From a virus, in IMG/VR virus record IMGVR_UViG_3300032093_000002, positions 1 through 64,000 of that record: a DNA stretch of 64,000 nucleotides; one strand, given 5' to 3'. Of the stretch, positions 46,125-55,209 are shown piece by piece; within the stretch, counting starts at the first letter, position 1; each line of letters opens with the position of its first letter. Below the pieces are notes generated by a model, which saw nothing but the letters and a program-made list of their open reading frames with translations, was not told the DNA's origin and did no database searches. Position numbers and translations under genes: made by a program.

Positions 46125-46955
46125 TTATTGCACTTCCTTCTTAGTTCCTCCAGCAGTAGAATATGTTTTAACTAAATTATCTGGTTTATCTTTAAAGGCT
46201 TTTCTCATTACTTCTACATTTCTTGGGTCATCGTCTGAAAAACCAATTGATGGTTTAGATGGTGTAAATTTGTTTCCTATGTCGTTTTTTAACCATGCTC
46301 TTTTATTAAGTAATGCTGCCATATTCTTAATGTAGTCCACAAAATCATTCATCGCTCTAACCTTCGCCTCCTCGGGATTTGTGGCACCCGACTCATCTCC
46401 AAAAGAAACGGGATGGTATTTGTTTAAATCCAAATAAAGGTCGATAAGTTCTTTATCAGATAAATCTTCTTCACCTGTAAAGTTCCTATATTTTTTTAAA
46501 TTTTTGATTAGTTCATCTTTGGATATCCCGCCGAAATCATTTACAATATAATTGTAGACGGATTGTTTCAGGGTTTCGGGATTATGACCCCTTGCAGTGA
46601 TTATTGCAAATATTGAACCATTATTTATTGCTTCTCTAAAGTCATCAAAAGCTGGTCCCTTCTTTGCTTGCATAGAATCAATCAAAAAGTCTTTGTCTCC
46701 TTCAGTTCGAAAGTTTCTAAACGGATTGTCACCGAACCCAACAATCTTATGTCCGTTATATTCAAAATCTTCTTTTCCTACAATGTGTCGGTATTCTGCA
46801 AAATCTTCGGTTGACATACCTACCTCTTCTCCGTCTGAATCTTTCAGAATTATCTTTGTCGGCATGTGCACAATATTGTCATCCCAGTCGAAAGCGTAAT
46901 ATTTTAAATCCGGGGTTTTCTCGTCTTTGAAACCTTCTGTAATCTCTTTTCTCAT
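46125..46955 (-). CDS. HAD-superfamily hydrolase
   Basis: 276 residues. Motif I is FDWDDN with D23/D25, motif II is IITARG with T120, K198 may be the motif III lysine, and motif IV is GFSDDDPRN with D241-D243. The acid nucleophile and helper are therefore present. HAD phosphatases in phages act on nucleic acid 3' ends, nucleotides or sugars; the substrate here is unknown. It sits between the sheath and tube genes, an odd place for an enzyme, right after the sheath terminator. The N-terminal MRKEITEGF contains an I-x-E site like those cut by T4-type prohead protease, so it may be packaged (inference). Confidence 0.78.
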   Translation of the reverse strand: MRKEITEGFKDEKTPDLKYYAFDWDDNIVHMPTKIILKDSDGEEVGMSTEDFAEYRHIVGKEDFEYNGHKIVGFGDNPFRNFRTEGDKDFLIDSMQAKKGPAFDDFREAINNGSIFAIITARGHNPETLKQSVYNYIVNDFGGISKDELIKNLKKYRNFTGEEDLSDKELIDLYLDLNKYHPVSFGDESGATNPEEAKVRAMNDFVDYIKNMAALLNKRAWLKNDIGNKFTPSKPSIGFSDDDPRNVEVMRKAFKDKPDNLVKTYSTAGGTKKEVQ

Positions 46956-46966
46956 TTAGTATGGCT

Positions 46967-46992
46967 AAAAAATGGGGGGATTTTGTCCCCCC
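46967..46992 (-). terminator. Terminator after the sheath gene
   Basis: Stem of seven pairs GGGGGGA/TCCCCCC (46974-46980 with 46986-46992), 5-nt loop, then AUUUUUU in the minus transcript, starting 8 nt after the sheath stop. Confidence 0.85.
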
Positions 46993-46999
46993 GTTTTTA

Positions 47000-49900
47000 T
47001 TAGATATTTTCGAACGAAGCTCCTGTTGGTGTAATAAAGAATTCAATATCTATGAATTCGAGAGCCTTCGTTGGTTTTAAGTAAATCTTTCCTGTTAATG
47101 TGTTTCTGTCTAAATCTTCAGGTGAAGAAGATACTGTCACACGGAAATCATATAGACCTCTATCTCTTCTAATTGAATCAAGGATTGGGTTCACACTATC
47201 CAAGAATTGTTGTCTTACTACTTGGTCGTTCTGTTCGAACAGTAATCTTACAGCCACCGCTGAAATTAACTTACGAGCCTGAAGTAACAATCTTCTTACG
47301 TTAAGTCTGTTTAGAGCGGTATCCGCAACCTGTAGGGTTTTGTTACCCCAAATTACAGTTCCAACGTCCGCAAAAGTTGCAATAGGGTTGATTCTTCCTT
47401 GATAAAGAGTATCTCTATCCTCTTGAGTCAACTTCAATCTTGCCTTTATTGAATTTACAAGACCTCTTGTGTAACCCGCTGACGCGAACCATGGGAAGGA
47501 TATGTTATCTGTAAGAGCTAAATTTCTACAAACTTCACCTGTTGGTGGTAAGTAAATCTGTGTATTGTTTACTGTATCTCTCACCAAAATCCAAGGATAG
47601 TAAGTAGATGTATAGTTAGAATCAATTCCTGTGTTATCTAAGTTATCAACCGCTTCCTGAGGATAAATAATATCCAAAGAGTTTGTTCCATCAGGAGTAT
47701 ACATGTTATAATCTGGTGTCGTTGCTATATAAACAGAATCAGCCCTTTGGAACTGAATCATGTCGATAGCTTCTTCAACAAGGTTTGAGTTATTGTAATA
47801 ATCGATACTTGAAGTTGCAAATACATTGATATTAGTAGCTTCAGGATTTCTGAACGTAAGAATACCTAATAGATAAGCATAATAGTCAGTGTTAGCAAAA
47901 TCTTGTGTATTGTTTTCAACCACAATTCTCTTAAATAAACCTTGACCAGTTGCTGAAGGATATCTTGATGATGCAGATGCACCCGCCAAGTAACCTGATG
48001 CTCCCAATTGGAATCTATCTTGGTTTGTTCTATATTCTCTATAAATGTCCCAACCATCAAACCCACCAGCGAAACATACTGTGTATTTTCTTGAGTAGAT
48101 AAAGTAGTAAGGATTTTCTTGTGTTTCTGGGTCAAATCTGAAATCAGCAACCCCACACTCAAATGCCGGTGTTCCACTTGTTTGATAAACATTACCAATA
48201 GTAACTACAGTTGCACCTGAGTCCATATGGAAACCTTTACTTAAGTAGTTCCAAGTAGCACCCTCGACAGGGATTGGAGCAATGACCCAAGAAGGTGGAT
48301 TTTGTTTACCTTTATAAGAAAGGAATGATTCGTCAATTCCGAACTGAGTTGAAAAACCTAAGTAACTTCTTCTCACTATATCACCAGGTGACTCGACTAA
48401 ATTATCACCTCCAGTTGCTGCACCGAAAGGTGGGTTATAGATAACTTCACCAGGGAAGTAGTATTTTGTTTTGAACTTTGGAACAGGAGATGGATTACTA
48501 ACAGATGCATATTCTCTTTGAGTGTATCCGTAGAATCCACAAGGAAGTGCATCTATTGGTGCCTCTTCAGACATTTCAACCATCACATATTTTGATATTA
48601 AAGCAAACTCACCATTAGAAGAACCAATCTTTTTAGCCACAAAGTTATTTGAAGCTGGGTCCATAGTGCAATTTGTGAATTTCTCAATCACAACAGGGTT
48701 CGCATCGGTGTCAAAGAAATTTCTAACTAAAACATCAAATGTCATGTTGTTAAAAGACAAGTTCGCGATTGAAACTTTTACTTCAACGTTAGCTGCATCT
48801 CCATCAGAGATTGATATGAATCTGAATAATTTATAAACTTTATTACCTCTCAACTCTGAAACCAAGAATGGTGTCATAGGTGATTGATATTTTTCTACGT
48901 TATAAGCAATTGAACTTGGGTCTTCTGTTCTTGCTCCAGGTAAACCAATCAACTGACAATCTAATCCACGGATATAACTTTGATTATAAGCATAAGCCAA
49001 AGAAGCTGGATAAACTTCCTCAACGAATACAGGAACCTCCTGTCTAGATTTTCCGAAATTGTCCGTCCCTAATACTTTAGTTATAAACTTAGAAGAAAGT
49101 GCCGACAATGAAACTTCAAAACTGAAATTATCATTATCTTTCGTTATACCTGATAACAAGAAGGTTTCGTAAGGATTAATTGTAACCCCTGAGTATTGTC
49201 CCGAACAAACCATAGTTAATGCACTCAATCCTGAAACAGTTCCACCCGAGTTTACCTCGTAAATTGGACCGTGAGCATTACTTGCTGCACTATTTTCAAA
49301 AAGTGATATACCTCTTGAACGGATTGTCGCTACAACCATGTTATTATATTCACTGAAAGCAGTTCCTGACCATGTATATACATTACCAGAAATACTACCC
49401 GAGAAACTATTAGAAGCTCCTGTTGCTATTGATGAAACAATATAGTCCATAGAATAACCTGAATAGTTATCATTGGAATAGTTGTTAAAGTTTGCATAGA
49501 ACCAAGAATCATTCAAACCACTTGTTAAATCATTAAGAGGATAATTTATATTATCACAATTATATACGTTGACTAAGTTACGTCCTGTAGACAAACTATA
49601 ATAGTCACTTTCTGGAATTGCACCATATACATTTGCAGTTGTTGAAGACAATGAATTTGTTGTTAGAACATCTTTCACAAACCCTAAAATATCGGATTGG
49701 ATATTAGATGTGCTTCCGTCACTCATTCTATAAAGTGAAGTCAACGAATTGTTAATTTGTGAAGGGAATGAATTAAGAAAAGAAATTGTATTCCCTGTCG
49801 AACTTCCTGTAAAGTTTACCACCCAAGGGGTAGCTGTTGCAGGATTGAAACCAACCGTAGTTGGGTCAACATTAGCAACAACTTTGATACTCCAAGACGG

Positions 49901-50224
49901 ACCTGCGTCGTATCCTGAAAGACCAAGGATTCTTGTTACGAACAATTGATTAGATTGTTGTAAGTAAGATTTGGCAATGTAAGCCGCTTCATATTTAGGG
50001 ATTTGTGTATTAACAAATTTTACAGGCTCGGACCCCCCGAAATATGCCTGAAATTCATCGTAGTTCGTTATAAAAATCGGTTCAAATGCGGGACCCTTAA
50101 TTGTTTCCCCAACTAAACCTAACGTAGTAACACCCACACTCTGAGCCACGAATGATAAATCCGTTTCAGAGGTATAAACACCAGGTGAAACATAAACTTT
50201 TTGATTTGCTTGTGCTGTTGCCAT
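47000..50224 (-). CDS. 18: Tail sheath protein, gp18-like, enlarged (1074 aa)
   Basis: 1074 residues compared with 659 in T4. The N-terminus (KVYVSPGVYTSETDLSFVAQ, GLVGETIKGPAFEPIFITNY, EFQAYFGG) and the C-terminal third (NLALTDNISFPWFASAGYTR, FADVGTVIWGNKTL, LNVRRLLLQARKLI, VNPILDSIRRDRGL) are classic sheath. The extra length is in the middle (~130-640), beta-rich and Ser/Asn/Tyr-rich, likely surface domains facing outward from the sheath. It contracts to drive the tube through the envelope. Own TATTTAT promoter and terminator. Confidence 0.93.
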   Translation of the reverse strand: MATAQANQKVYVSPGVYTSETDLSFVAQSVGVTTLGLVGETIKGPAFEPIFITNYDEFQAYFGGSEPVKFVNTQIPKYEAAYIAKSYLQQSNQLFVTRILGLSGYDAGPSWSIKVVANVDPTTVGFNPATATPWVVNFTGSSTGNTISFLNSFPSQINNSLTSLYRMSDGSTSNIQSDILGFVKDVLTTNSLSSTTANVYGAIPESDYYSLSTGRNLVNVYNCDNINYPLNDLTSGLNDSWFYANFNNYSNDNYSGYSMDYIVSSIATGASNSFSGSISGNVYTWSGTAFSEYNNMVVATIRSRGISLFENSAASNAHGPIYEVNSGGTVSGLSALTMVCSGQYSGVTINPYETFLLSGITKDNDNFSFEVSLSALSSKFITKVLGTDNFGKSRQEVPVFVEEVYPASLAYAYNQSYIRGLDCQLIGLPGARTEDPSSIAYNVEKYQSPMTPFLVSELRGNKVYKLFRFISISDGDAANVEVKVSIANLSFNNMTFDVLVRNFFDTDANPVVIEKFTNCTMDPASNNFVAKKIGSSNGEFALISKYVMVEMSEEAPIDALPCGFYGYTQREYASVSNPSPVPKFKTKYYFPGEVIYNPPFGAATGGDNLVESPGDIVRRSYLGFSTQFGIDESFLSYKGKQNPPSWVIAPIPVEGATWNYLSKGFHMDSGATVVTIGNVYQTSGTPAFECGVADFRFDPETQENPYYFIYSRKYTVCFAGGFDGWDIYREYRTNQDRFQLGASGYLAGASASSRYPSATGQGLFKRIVVENNTQDFANTDYYAYLLGILTFRNPEATNINVFATSSIDYYNNSNLVEEAIDMIQFQRADSVYIATTPDYNMYTPDGTNSLDIIYPQEAVDNLDNTGIDSNYTSTYYPWILVRDTVNNTQIYLPPTGEVCRNLALTDNISFPWFASAGYTRGLVNSIKARLKLTQEDRDTLYQGRINPIATFADVGTVIWGNKTLQVADTALNRLNVRRLLLQARKLISAVAVRLLFEQNDQVVRQQFLDSVNPILDSIRRDRGLYDFRVTVSSSPEDLDRNTLTGKIYLKPTKALEFIDIEFFITPTGASFENI

Positions 50225-50257
50225 TATTAAATTATTCTATGCAGATTTATTTTAATG

Positions 50258-50264
50258 ATAAATA
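50258..50264 (-). promoter_or_regulatory. Putative TATTTAT promoter of the sheath gene
   Basis: AATATTTATCATTAAAA on the coding strand, 33 nt before the ATG at 50224, in the 86-nt divergent gap shared with the small plus-strand gene. Confidence 0.5.
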
Positions 50265-50310
50265 TTCTAATCTGAATGAAAAAACTTGACTTTTGAATAT
50301 CTATTTGTAA

Positions 50311-50505
50311 ATGGTGAGAATAAATTCTACCTTTTTTCTACCTATGAATAAAAAGAAAGAAATAAAGAATATAAAGATAGCACCTGAGGTTCACGAGGTA
50401 TTGAAAAAATACTGTGATAAAAGGGGGATAAAGATTTATAAATTCTTAGAAAATTTAATATTAGAGAAGTGTAAAGAAAAGAAAGATTTGTATGGGGAGG
50501 ACTAA
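50311..50505 (+). CDS. Small ribbon-helix-helix-like protein
   Basis: 64 residues from the ATG at 50311, or 53 from the ATG at 50344. The core KNIKIAPEVHEVLKKYCDKR then GIKIYKFLENLILEKC has the strand-helix-turn-helix spacing of small MetJ/Arc-type DNA-binding proteins. It is the only plus-strand gene between 1 and 52.8 kb. It diverges from the sheath gene, and its stop codon overlaps the stop of the converging minus gene by two bases. It could be a phage regulator expressed apart from late genes. No partner toxin is present. Confidence 0.65.
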   Translation: MVRINSTFFLPMNKKKEIKNIKIAPEVHEVLKKYCDKRGIKIYKFLENLILEKCKEKKDLYGED

Positions 50506-51542
50506 ACCAACTTACTATCAAACTTTATAGAACCTTCTTTCAGGTTGTCTTGTTTCATTACGGATATTGTAAGAATGTCGTTGGTTGTTATTTGTATTTT
50601 ATTAACATTCGAACCGAAATAATCTCCATTAATAAAGACATCAAAATTAGAGATGTTCTCAGAACCAACCCAAGTCATATCTGCAGTGAAATCAATGAAC
50701 TCAGACAAAGAGTCATTACCAACCACGTATTGAAAATTTGACAAAAACTCGTCAGGATTTTCAGGAAACTTCCTTCTTCTTTTACTAATCGTAGATGTGT
50801 CAAGTTCCACAACTTGAGCGACGCGAGCAATGGCTGGTTTCACCTGAAACTCCTCCTCATCAATCAAGTAACCCAACATTGTAAAATCATATGATTGAAC
50901 ATAATACTTCCTTGACTCCAATGTCATTTGTGATTCATCTGAAATATTGTTCATAATTATCGGAACATACTGCCCTTTTATGAAGGTATAGGCTTGACGC
51001 GAAGAAAACTTCTGAAGTGTAATTTTATTTAACTGATTCAATTCTCTCATTCTGTTACACACAATCTTCACACTATAATTAATATCAACAGGAACTGGTT
51101 GTGGAATTGTATATATGTCCATACCTTGTTCGTTACCATTCCAAGTCGGAACAGATGCATAATAAAATTGTTTTCTGTTTGGTATTGTGTATTGTAAAGA
51201 TGGATTGGTTCCGTATTTCACCTCAGGATTTCTCACAACAGTAACGAATGGAGGTTCGACATTATAATCTAAGTTAACAAATGTTGCAGTTTCAACATAC
51301 TGACTCCAATTTTGTGTTGTCAATAGTATGTCAATCATCGGAACAGTTTTACCTCCAGTAACAACCTTCAAATCGTTTTTTACAAAGTCCAACATACCTC
51401 TGTCCAAATCCGCATGTAATACTGATTTAGGAAGATAAGTCCCATCCTTATTAATATATTCTAAGAGTTGCTCCCTCCTTGCAGAAAGAGTCTTCTTGGG
51501 AACTAATGGTAAAGTTGGTATGACTTGTTTTGGTAATGGCAT
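50502..51542 (-). CDS. Probable tail terminator/sheath completion protein, gp15-like
   Basis: 346 residues (T4 gp15 is 272). The region IPQPVPVDINYSVKIVCNRM, then LNKITLQKFSSRQAYTFIKG, YVPIIMNNISD and RKYYVQSYDFTMLGYL follows the gp15 layout of a strand pair, a long helix and a final strand ending in G-(W/Y)-(M/L). It is encoded just upstream of the sheath gene and after a gp14-like gene, the expected neck order. The C-terminal ~80 residues are an added beta domain. Assignment from remembered pattern and synteny. Confidence 0.5.
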   Translation of the reverse strand: MPLPKQVIPTLPLVPKKTLSARREQLLEYINKDGTYLPKSVLHADLDRGMLDFVKNDLKVVTGGKTVPMIDILLTTQNWSQYVETATFVNLDYNVEPPFVTVVRNPEVKYGTNPSLQYTIPNRKQFYYASVPTWNGNEQGMDIYTIPQPVPVDINYSVKIVCNRMRELNQLNKITLQKFSSRQAYTFIKGQYVPIIMNNISDESQMTLESRKYYVQSYDFTMLGYLIDEEEFQVKPAIARVAQVVELDTSTISKRRRKFPENPDEFLSNFQYVVGNDSLSEFIDFTADMTWVGSENISNFDVFINGDYFGSNVNKIQITTNDILTISVMKQDNLKEGSIKFDSKLV

Positions 51543-51543
51543 A

Positions 51544-52236
51544 TTAATTATTTTTAGTCATTGAACCCACAGTTTTAAGTGCATTCCAATGAGAGTCTGA
51601 CTTGGATGAACTCGCCCCAATCACAATCCCTTGTCCTCTCCCGACTGAGTTTCCAACAAAAACATTTGAAGCAGGAACTCCGTTGTTCACAGCATTTCTT
51701 ACATTATTTTTCGTTTCACTTCCAGCAGCATATGGCTCAATGATGAACAAGTTATTTTTATTTTGACCCAAGACATTTGAAATCTCATTAGATTTCCTGC
51801 ATCCCGCACTGAAAAGATAAATCGGGATTCCTGGGTTTTTATTGATAAAATCTATAATTGTAGAGGATGGTGTGTTAAACCTAAAACCTTTAACATTCTT
51901 TTCAGTTCCAATCCCCTGTTTCAATAAACTTACTTGTGAATCTATATTTAAGTCACCAGACCTATTATCTAACCCCCCAACTAAAATTGCATCATACTCA
52001 CCAGATGTTTTTTGTGATGAGGAACCTTTTCTCACAATTTTCAAACCAAACTCTTGTTCCATCGCACCTCTTGTCAAAGGTCCTAACTTACCATCCACTC
52101 CATCTTTGTTTGGACCATACTTACCCAAATCATACCCCTTTTTTATCAGATACTTTTGTATGATTTCAACATTTGGGTCATAGGATATTTGTTCTAATAA
52201 AAAACCCAATTGTGATTCTTTTAAAATAAATCTCAT
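51544..52236 (-). CDS. Peptidoglycan-binding-domain protein between neck genes
   Basis: 230 residues. Residues ~20-66 (IIQKYLIKKGYDLGKYGPNK, then DGVDGKLGPLTRGAMEQEFG) match the PG_binding_1 three-helix fold, with the D-G-x-x-G-x-x-T-x-x-A signature. Residues ~78-230 form an alpha/beta domain (YDAILVGGLDNRSGDLN ... PIYLFSAGCRKSN) that I cannot name; no classic lysozyme or amidase residues are seen. The first residues MRFILKESQL hold an L-x-E-S site like T4 prohead protease targets. It has 2-nt gaps to both neck genes. It may be a virion protein that touches the cell wall. Confidence 0.65.
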   Translation of the reverse strand: MRFILKESQLGFLLEQISYDPNVEIIQKYLIKKGYDLGKYGPNKDGVDGKLGPLTRGAMEQEFGLKIVRKGSSSQKTSGEYDAILVGGLDNRSGDLNIDSQVSLLKQGIGTEKNVKGFRFNTPSSTIIDFINKNPGIPIYLFSAGCRKSNEISNVLGQNKNNLFIIEPYAAGSETKNNVRNAVNNGVPASNVFVGNSVGRGQGIVIGASSSKSDSHWNALKTVGSMTKNN

Positions 52237-52238
52237 AA

Positions 52239-52754
52239 TTAGATTCCGTTAAATTCGTTTTCACTAACCCATGTGGCAACAACAGTTCTATAGAAAGGTT
52301 TGTAACCACCATAGGTGTGTTTATTGTCTGACTTTACATATCCATCATCACTAACAACATAATATCTTACTCTATCTTCACTTTCATAATATCCAAAATA
52401 ATCACCCATGAATATATCAACACCCATGTCATCCAAAGTTTTTTGGTAAATACTAAATCTCATATTACCTGGTTCTTGTAACTCAACTCTAGAGTTACCA
52501 ACAGTTTTATTTGTAGGAGCCATAACCTGAACGTAACCCTTCAATTCAACGGGAGCTAAGAACTGAATACCATCTTCCAAAACTTCACCATATACATCAT
52601 CAGTTTTGGTTTTGTATCTATCTATTCTATATAAAATTACGGTGAAATTCATATCACCAATTAACCACTCCTCACCCATACCAATGTCGAGAGCGTAATC
52701 CTCACCGCCAAAAAATTTACCGAGTCTTGTAATTGGAACTAATTTCTCTGCCAT
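52239..52754 (-). CDS. Probable neck protein, gp14-like
   Basis: 171 residues (T4 gp14 is 256). The run DDVYGEVLEDGIQFLAPVEL, a basic loop, LDDMGVDIFMGDYFGYYESE and VRYYVVSDDG follows the gp14 pattern in which an F/Y-G-E site precedes a beta barrel and a D-x-I/F-x-Y segment. It starts the neck-tail operon upstream of the gp15-like gene and diverges from the SET gene. Proposed head-tail connector; family call is tentative. Confidence 0.5.
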   Translation of the reverse strand: MAEKLVPITRLGKFFGGEDYALDIGMGEEWLIGDMNFTVILYRIDRYKTKTDDVYGEVLEDGIQFLAPVELKGYVQVMAPTNKTVGNSRVELQEPGNMRFSIYQKTLDDMGVDIFMGDYFGYYESEDRVRYYVVSDDGYVKSDNKHTYGGYKPFYRTVVATWVSENEFNGI

Positions 52755-52775
52755 AGTCAGCTGAACTTGTTTATA

Positions 52776-52804
52776 TTGATAAATACTTTTAAGTTTATTA
52801 TATT
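52776..52804 (+). promoter_or_regulatory. Sigma70-like promoter of the SET/SNF2 operon
   Basis: TTGATA (52776-52781), a 17-nt spacer, then TATATT (52799-52804), ending 8 nt before the ATG at 52813. The same bases include TATTTAA (52801-52807), a one-base variant of the phage motif, so either reading is possible. Confidence 0.45.
52779..52785 (-). promoter_or_regulatory. Putative TATTTAT promoter of the neck operon
   Basis: GTATTTATCAATATAAAC on the coding strand, 24 nt before the ATG at 52754, inside the 58-nt divergent gap with the SET gene. Confidence 0.5.
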
Positions 52805-52812
52805 TAATCCAA

Positions 52813-53208
52813 ATGGAAATTCAAAGAAATACAAAACTACAAGTAAGAAAAAGTTCAATTCACGGTTGGGGGGTTTTCGCATGTGAAGACATAAACGAGG
52901 GTGAGGTTATTGAAGAGTGTCCGATTCTTAGATTACCTGTTCAAAGAGGAGAAACAAACTACACCTTAATTGACTATACATTTGTATTTCCAAAAGGAGA
53001 GAATTGGCAAAACCACGTTATTGCTCTTGGATATGGTTCACTATATAACCATTCCGAAAACTATAACGCAACATGGGAAGACGATTTGGACAAAGACATT
53101 TTAAGATTTAAAGCAACAAAACCAATTTCGAAAGATGAGGAAGTCACAACTTATTATGGTGATGAAAGTTATTGGTCTGACGGTAGAAGTCACATTGAAG
53201 TAAAATGA
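52813..53208 (+). CDS. SET-domain protein, putative lysine methyltransferase
   Basis: 131 residues, a minimal SET domain. SSIHGWGVFACEDINEGEVI gives the N-terminal G-x-G SAM-binding loop, GYGSLYNHSEN carries the NHS motif (H80), and DEEVTTYYGD supplies the E-x-x-x-x-Y-G motif. SET proteins transfer methyl groups from SAM to protein lysines; bacterial and phage targets are mostly unknown. The last four bases overlap the start of the SNF2 helicase gene (ATGA), so both should be made together. It lacks pre- and post-SET cysteine clusters, as in other small bacterial forms. Confidence 0.88.
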   Translation: MEIQRNTKLQVRKSSIHGWGVFACEDINEGEVIEECPILRLPVQRGETNYTLIDYTFVFPKGENWQNHVIALGYGSLYNHSENYNATWEDDLDKDILRFKATKPISKDEEVTTYYGDESYWSDGRSHIEVK

Positions 53209-54965
53209 GCTTATCAGAAATATCACTCGAGTCAAAAGCACTAACACTTCTTGAACAATATGAGGGGTATAACAATTATATCTTGGAACTACAAAGGAAA
53301 TCCCAAGTAAATAAAAAATTCTACCCAACAAGAAGTCAATCAGAATACATAATCAATAACCACGACAAACAACCCAAAGTTGCCAAAAAGTGGGTAATTT
53401 TAGACGCATATTTTGCACAGAAATTAGCTGACGACAAGATGTATACTGAAATCCCACAAAAAGTCTGGGTTGAAAAACTTCTAGCGGAGAAGGACAAAGC
53501 TTATCATATTTGGGGAAAGATTTGGGACTCTGAACAACTACATGATTTTTGGTTACCCAAGGCTTCTATAATAAAAGACAACACCGTTAAAGACGTTGTC
53601 ATCGATTTTGAAAAATATTCAAACAGACCCCCGTTAAACCATCAAAAAGAATCCATTCAGAAACTGGTTGAAAATAAAAAATATATTTTGGCCGATGATA
53701 TGGGTTTGGGTAAAACAACCTCAACTATAATTGCAGCCTTAGAAACAGGGGCTAAAAAGGTTTTAATCATATGTCCCGCAACTTTGAAGATAAACTGGAA
53801 GCGTGAAATTGAAAATTACTCTGACAGGACAATATACATAGCGGAGGGTAAAAACTTTAGCACAGAACACGACTTTGTAATCATAAACTACGACATTCTA
53901 AAAAACTTCCATGACCCTAAAAAGAAAGATGATTCGCAAATTCTTAGAGCCAATTTTGATTTGGTTGTTATTGATGAAGCACACTATATCAAAAATGCTC
54001 AAGCACAAAGAACCAAACTTATAAACGACTTCATAAAAAAAATTGACAGACTTTGGTTATTAACAGGAACACCGATGACATCAAGACCAATTGATTATTA
54101 TAATTTATTGAGTCTCGTAGATTCCCCTGTTGCCAAGAACTGGATGGCCTACGTCATAAGATATTGCAGTGGATATCAATTCAAGGTCGGAGCAAGGAAA
54201 GTATGGAACGTAATGGGTGCGTCTAATTTAGATGAACTAAGGGATAGAACCTCGAATACAATCCTAAGGAGATTGAAAGAAGACGTTTTGGATTTACCTG
54301 AAAAAATTATCACACCTGTTTATCTCAGACTCAAATCAAAGGACTATGAAGAACTCATGGGGGAATATTATAATTGGTATGATAAAAACCCCGACGAGTC
54401 AAAATCGTTAACAGTTCAATTTTCAAAACTTACAAAAGTTAGACAAGTTATTGCCAACGAGAAAATATCTCAAACAATAGAACTTGCCGAAAACATATTA
54501 GAGCAGGACAAAAAAGTTATCATATTTTGTAACTTCACAGATTCACTAAATCAAATTGTTCAACATTTTGGAAAAACTGCCGTCAAAGTTGATGGGTCAA
54601 TGACAAAACAAGATAGACAATTTAGTGTTGACCAATTTCAAGAAAATGATAAAATAAAAGTTTTTGTCGGTAACATAAAGGCTGCGGGTGTTGGACTTAC
54701 TTTGACTTCCGCAGAAGCGGTTATTATGAACGACTTATCATTCCTACCATCGGACCACTCTCAGGCTGAAGATAGGGCATACAGATTTGGACAAAAAAAT
54801 AATGTGTTAGTCTATTATCCAATATTTGAAAACACAATCGAAGGCGCGATATATGACATACTTAATAATAAGAAGCAAGTCATCGCGACCGTTATGGGTG
54901 ACAATCAAAACATCGGTGACACTGCCGAAGAAATTCTGAAAAGAATAAACGAATTACGCCCTTAA
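53205..54965 (+). CDS. SNF2-family DEAH helicase/translocase
   Basis: 586 residues. Motif I ADDMGLGKTT (163-172), motif II DEAH (257-260), motif III LLTGTPM (285-291) and motif VI near 518-530 (QAEDRAYRFGQ) show a complete two-domain SNF2 motor. It most resembles small SMARCAL1/HARP-like annealing motors; in T4-like phages UvsW plays the corresponding recombination-repair role. The ~145-residue N-terminal region is unassigned. Coupled to the SET gene by ATGA. Possibly remodels forks or protein-DNA complexes during replication. Confidence 0.88.
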   Translation: MSLSEISLESKALTLLEQYEGYNNYILELQRKSQVNKKFYPTRSQSEYIINNHDKQPKVAKKWVILDAYFAQKLADDKMYTEIPQKVWVEKLLAEKDKAYHIWGKIWDSEQLHDFWLPKASIIKDNTVKDVVIDFEKYSNRPPLNHQKESIQKLVENKKYILADDMGLGKTTSTIIAALETGAKKVLIICPATLKINWKREIENYSDRTIYIAEGKNFSTEHDFVIINYDILKNFHDPKKKDDSQILRANFDLVVIDEAHYIKNAQAQRTKLINDFIKKIDRLWLLTGTPMTSRPIDYYNLLSLVDSPVAKNWMAYVIRYCSGYQFKVGARKVWNVMGASNLDELRDRTSNTILRRLKEDVLDLPEKIITPVYLRLKSKDYEELMGEYYNWYDKNPDESKSLTVQFSKLTKVRQVIANEKISQTIELAENILEQDKKVIIFCNFTDSLNQIVQHFGKTAVKVDGSMTKQDRQFSVDQFQENDKIKVFVGNIKAAGVGLTLTSAEAVIMNDLSFLPSDHSQAEDRAYRFGQKNNVLVYYPIFENTIEGAIYDILNNKKQVIATVMGDNQNIGDTAEEILKRINELRP

Positions 54966-54970
54966 CATAG

Positions 54971-55183
54971 ATGGAGAAAGTAACTAATCACCAAGGAGTT
55001 GAATTGAGAGTTGGTGATAGAATTAAAATTATATCAGACAAATTACATTCAAAATTACTAGCTAACGTTGACCTAAATGAAGAGGTTGTCATAACAAGTT
55101 TTTCAGAAAACGGAAAAATTATATATCATCATAATACATTAGCCCTACCAACCAACAGTGACATTTATGTTAAAATAAATTAA
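54971..55183 (+). CDS. Small beta-rich hypothetical protein
   Basis: 70 residues, GVELRVGDRIKIISDKLHSK then LNEEVVITSFSENGKIIYHH. The strand-turn pattern resembles an SH3-like or KOW-type barrel, but nothing is diagnostic. It starts 5 nt after the helicase stop and so belongs to the SET-SNF2 operon. Confidence 0.6.
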   Translation: MEKVTNHQGVELRVGDRIKIISDKLHSKLLANVDLNEEVVITSFSENGKIIYHHNTLALPTNSDIYVKIN

Positions 55184-55209
55184 AGTCAATCAAACCTTAA
55201 AACAATTCT

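Noticed and set aside
50311-50505. Antitoxin of a toxin-antitoxin pair
   Set aside because: No small partner gene lies beside it; both neighbours are virion genes on the other strand.
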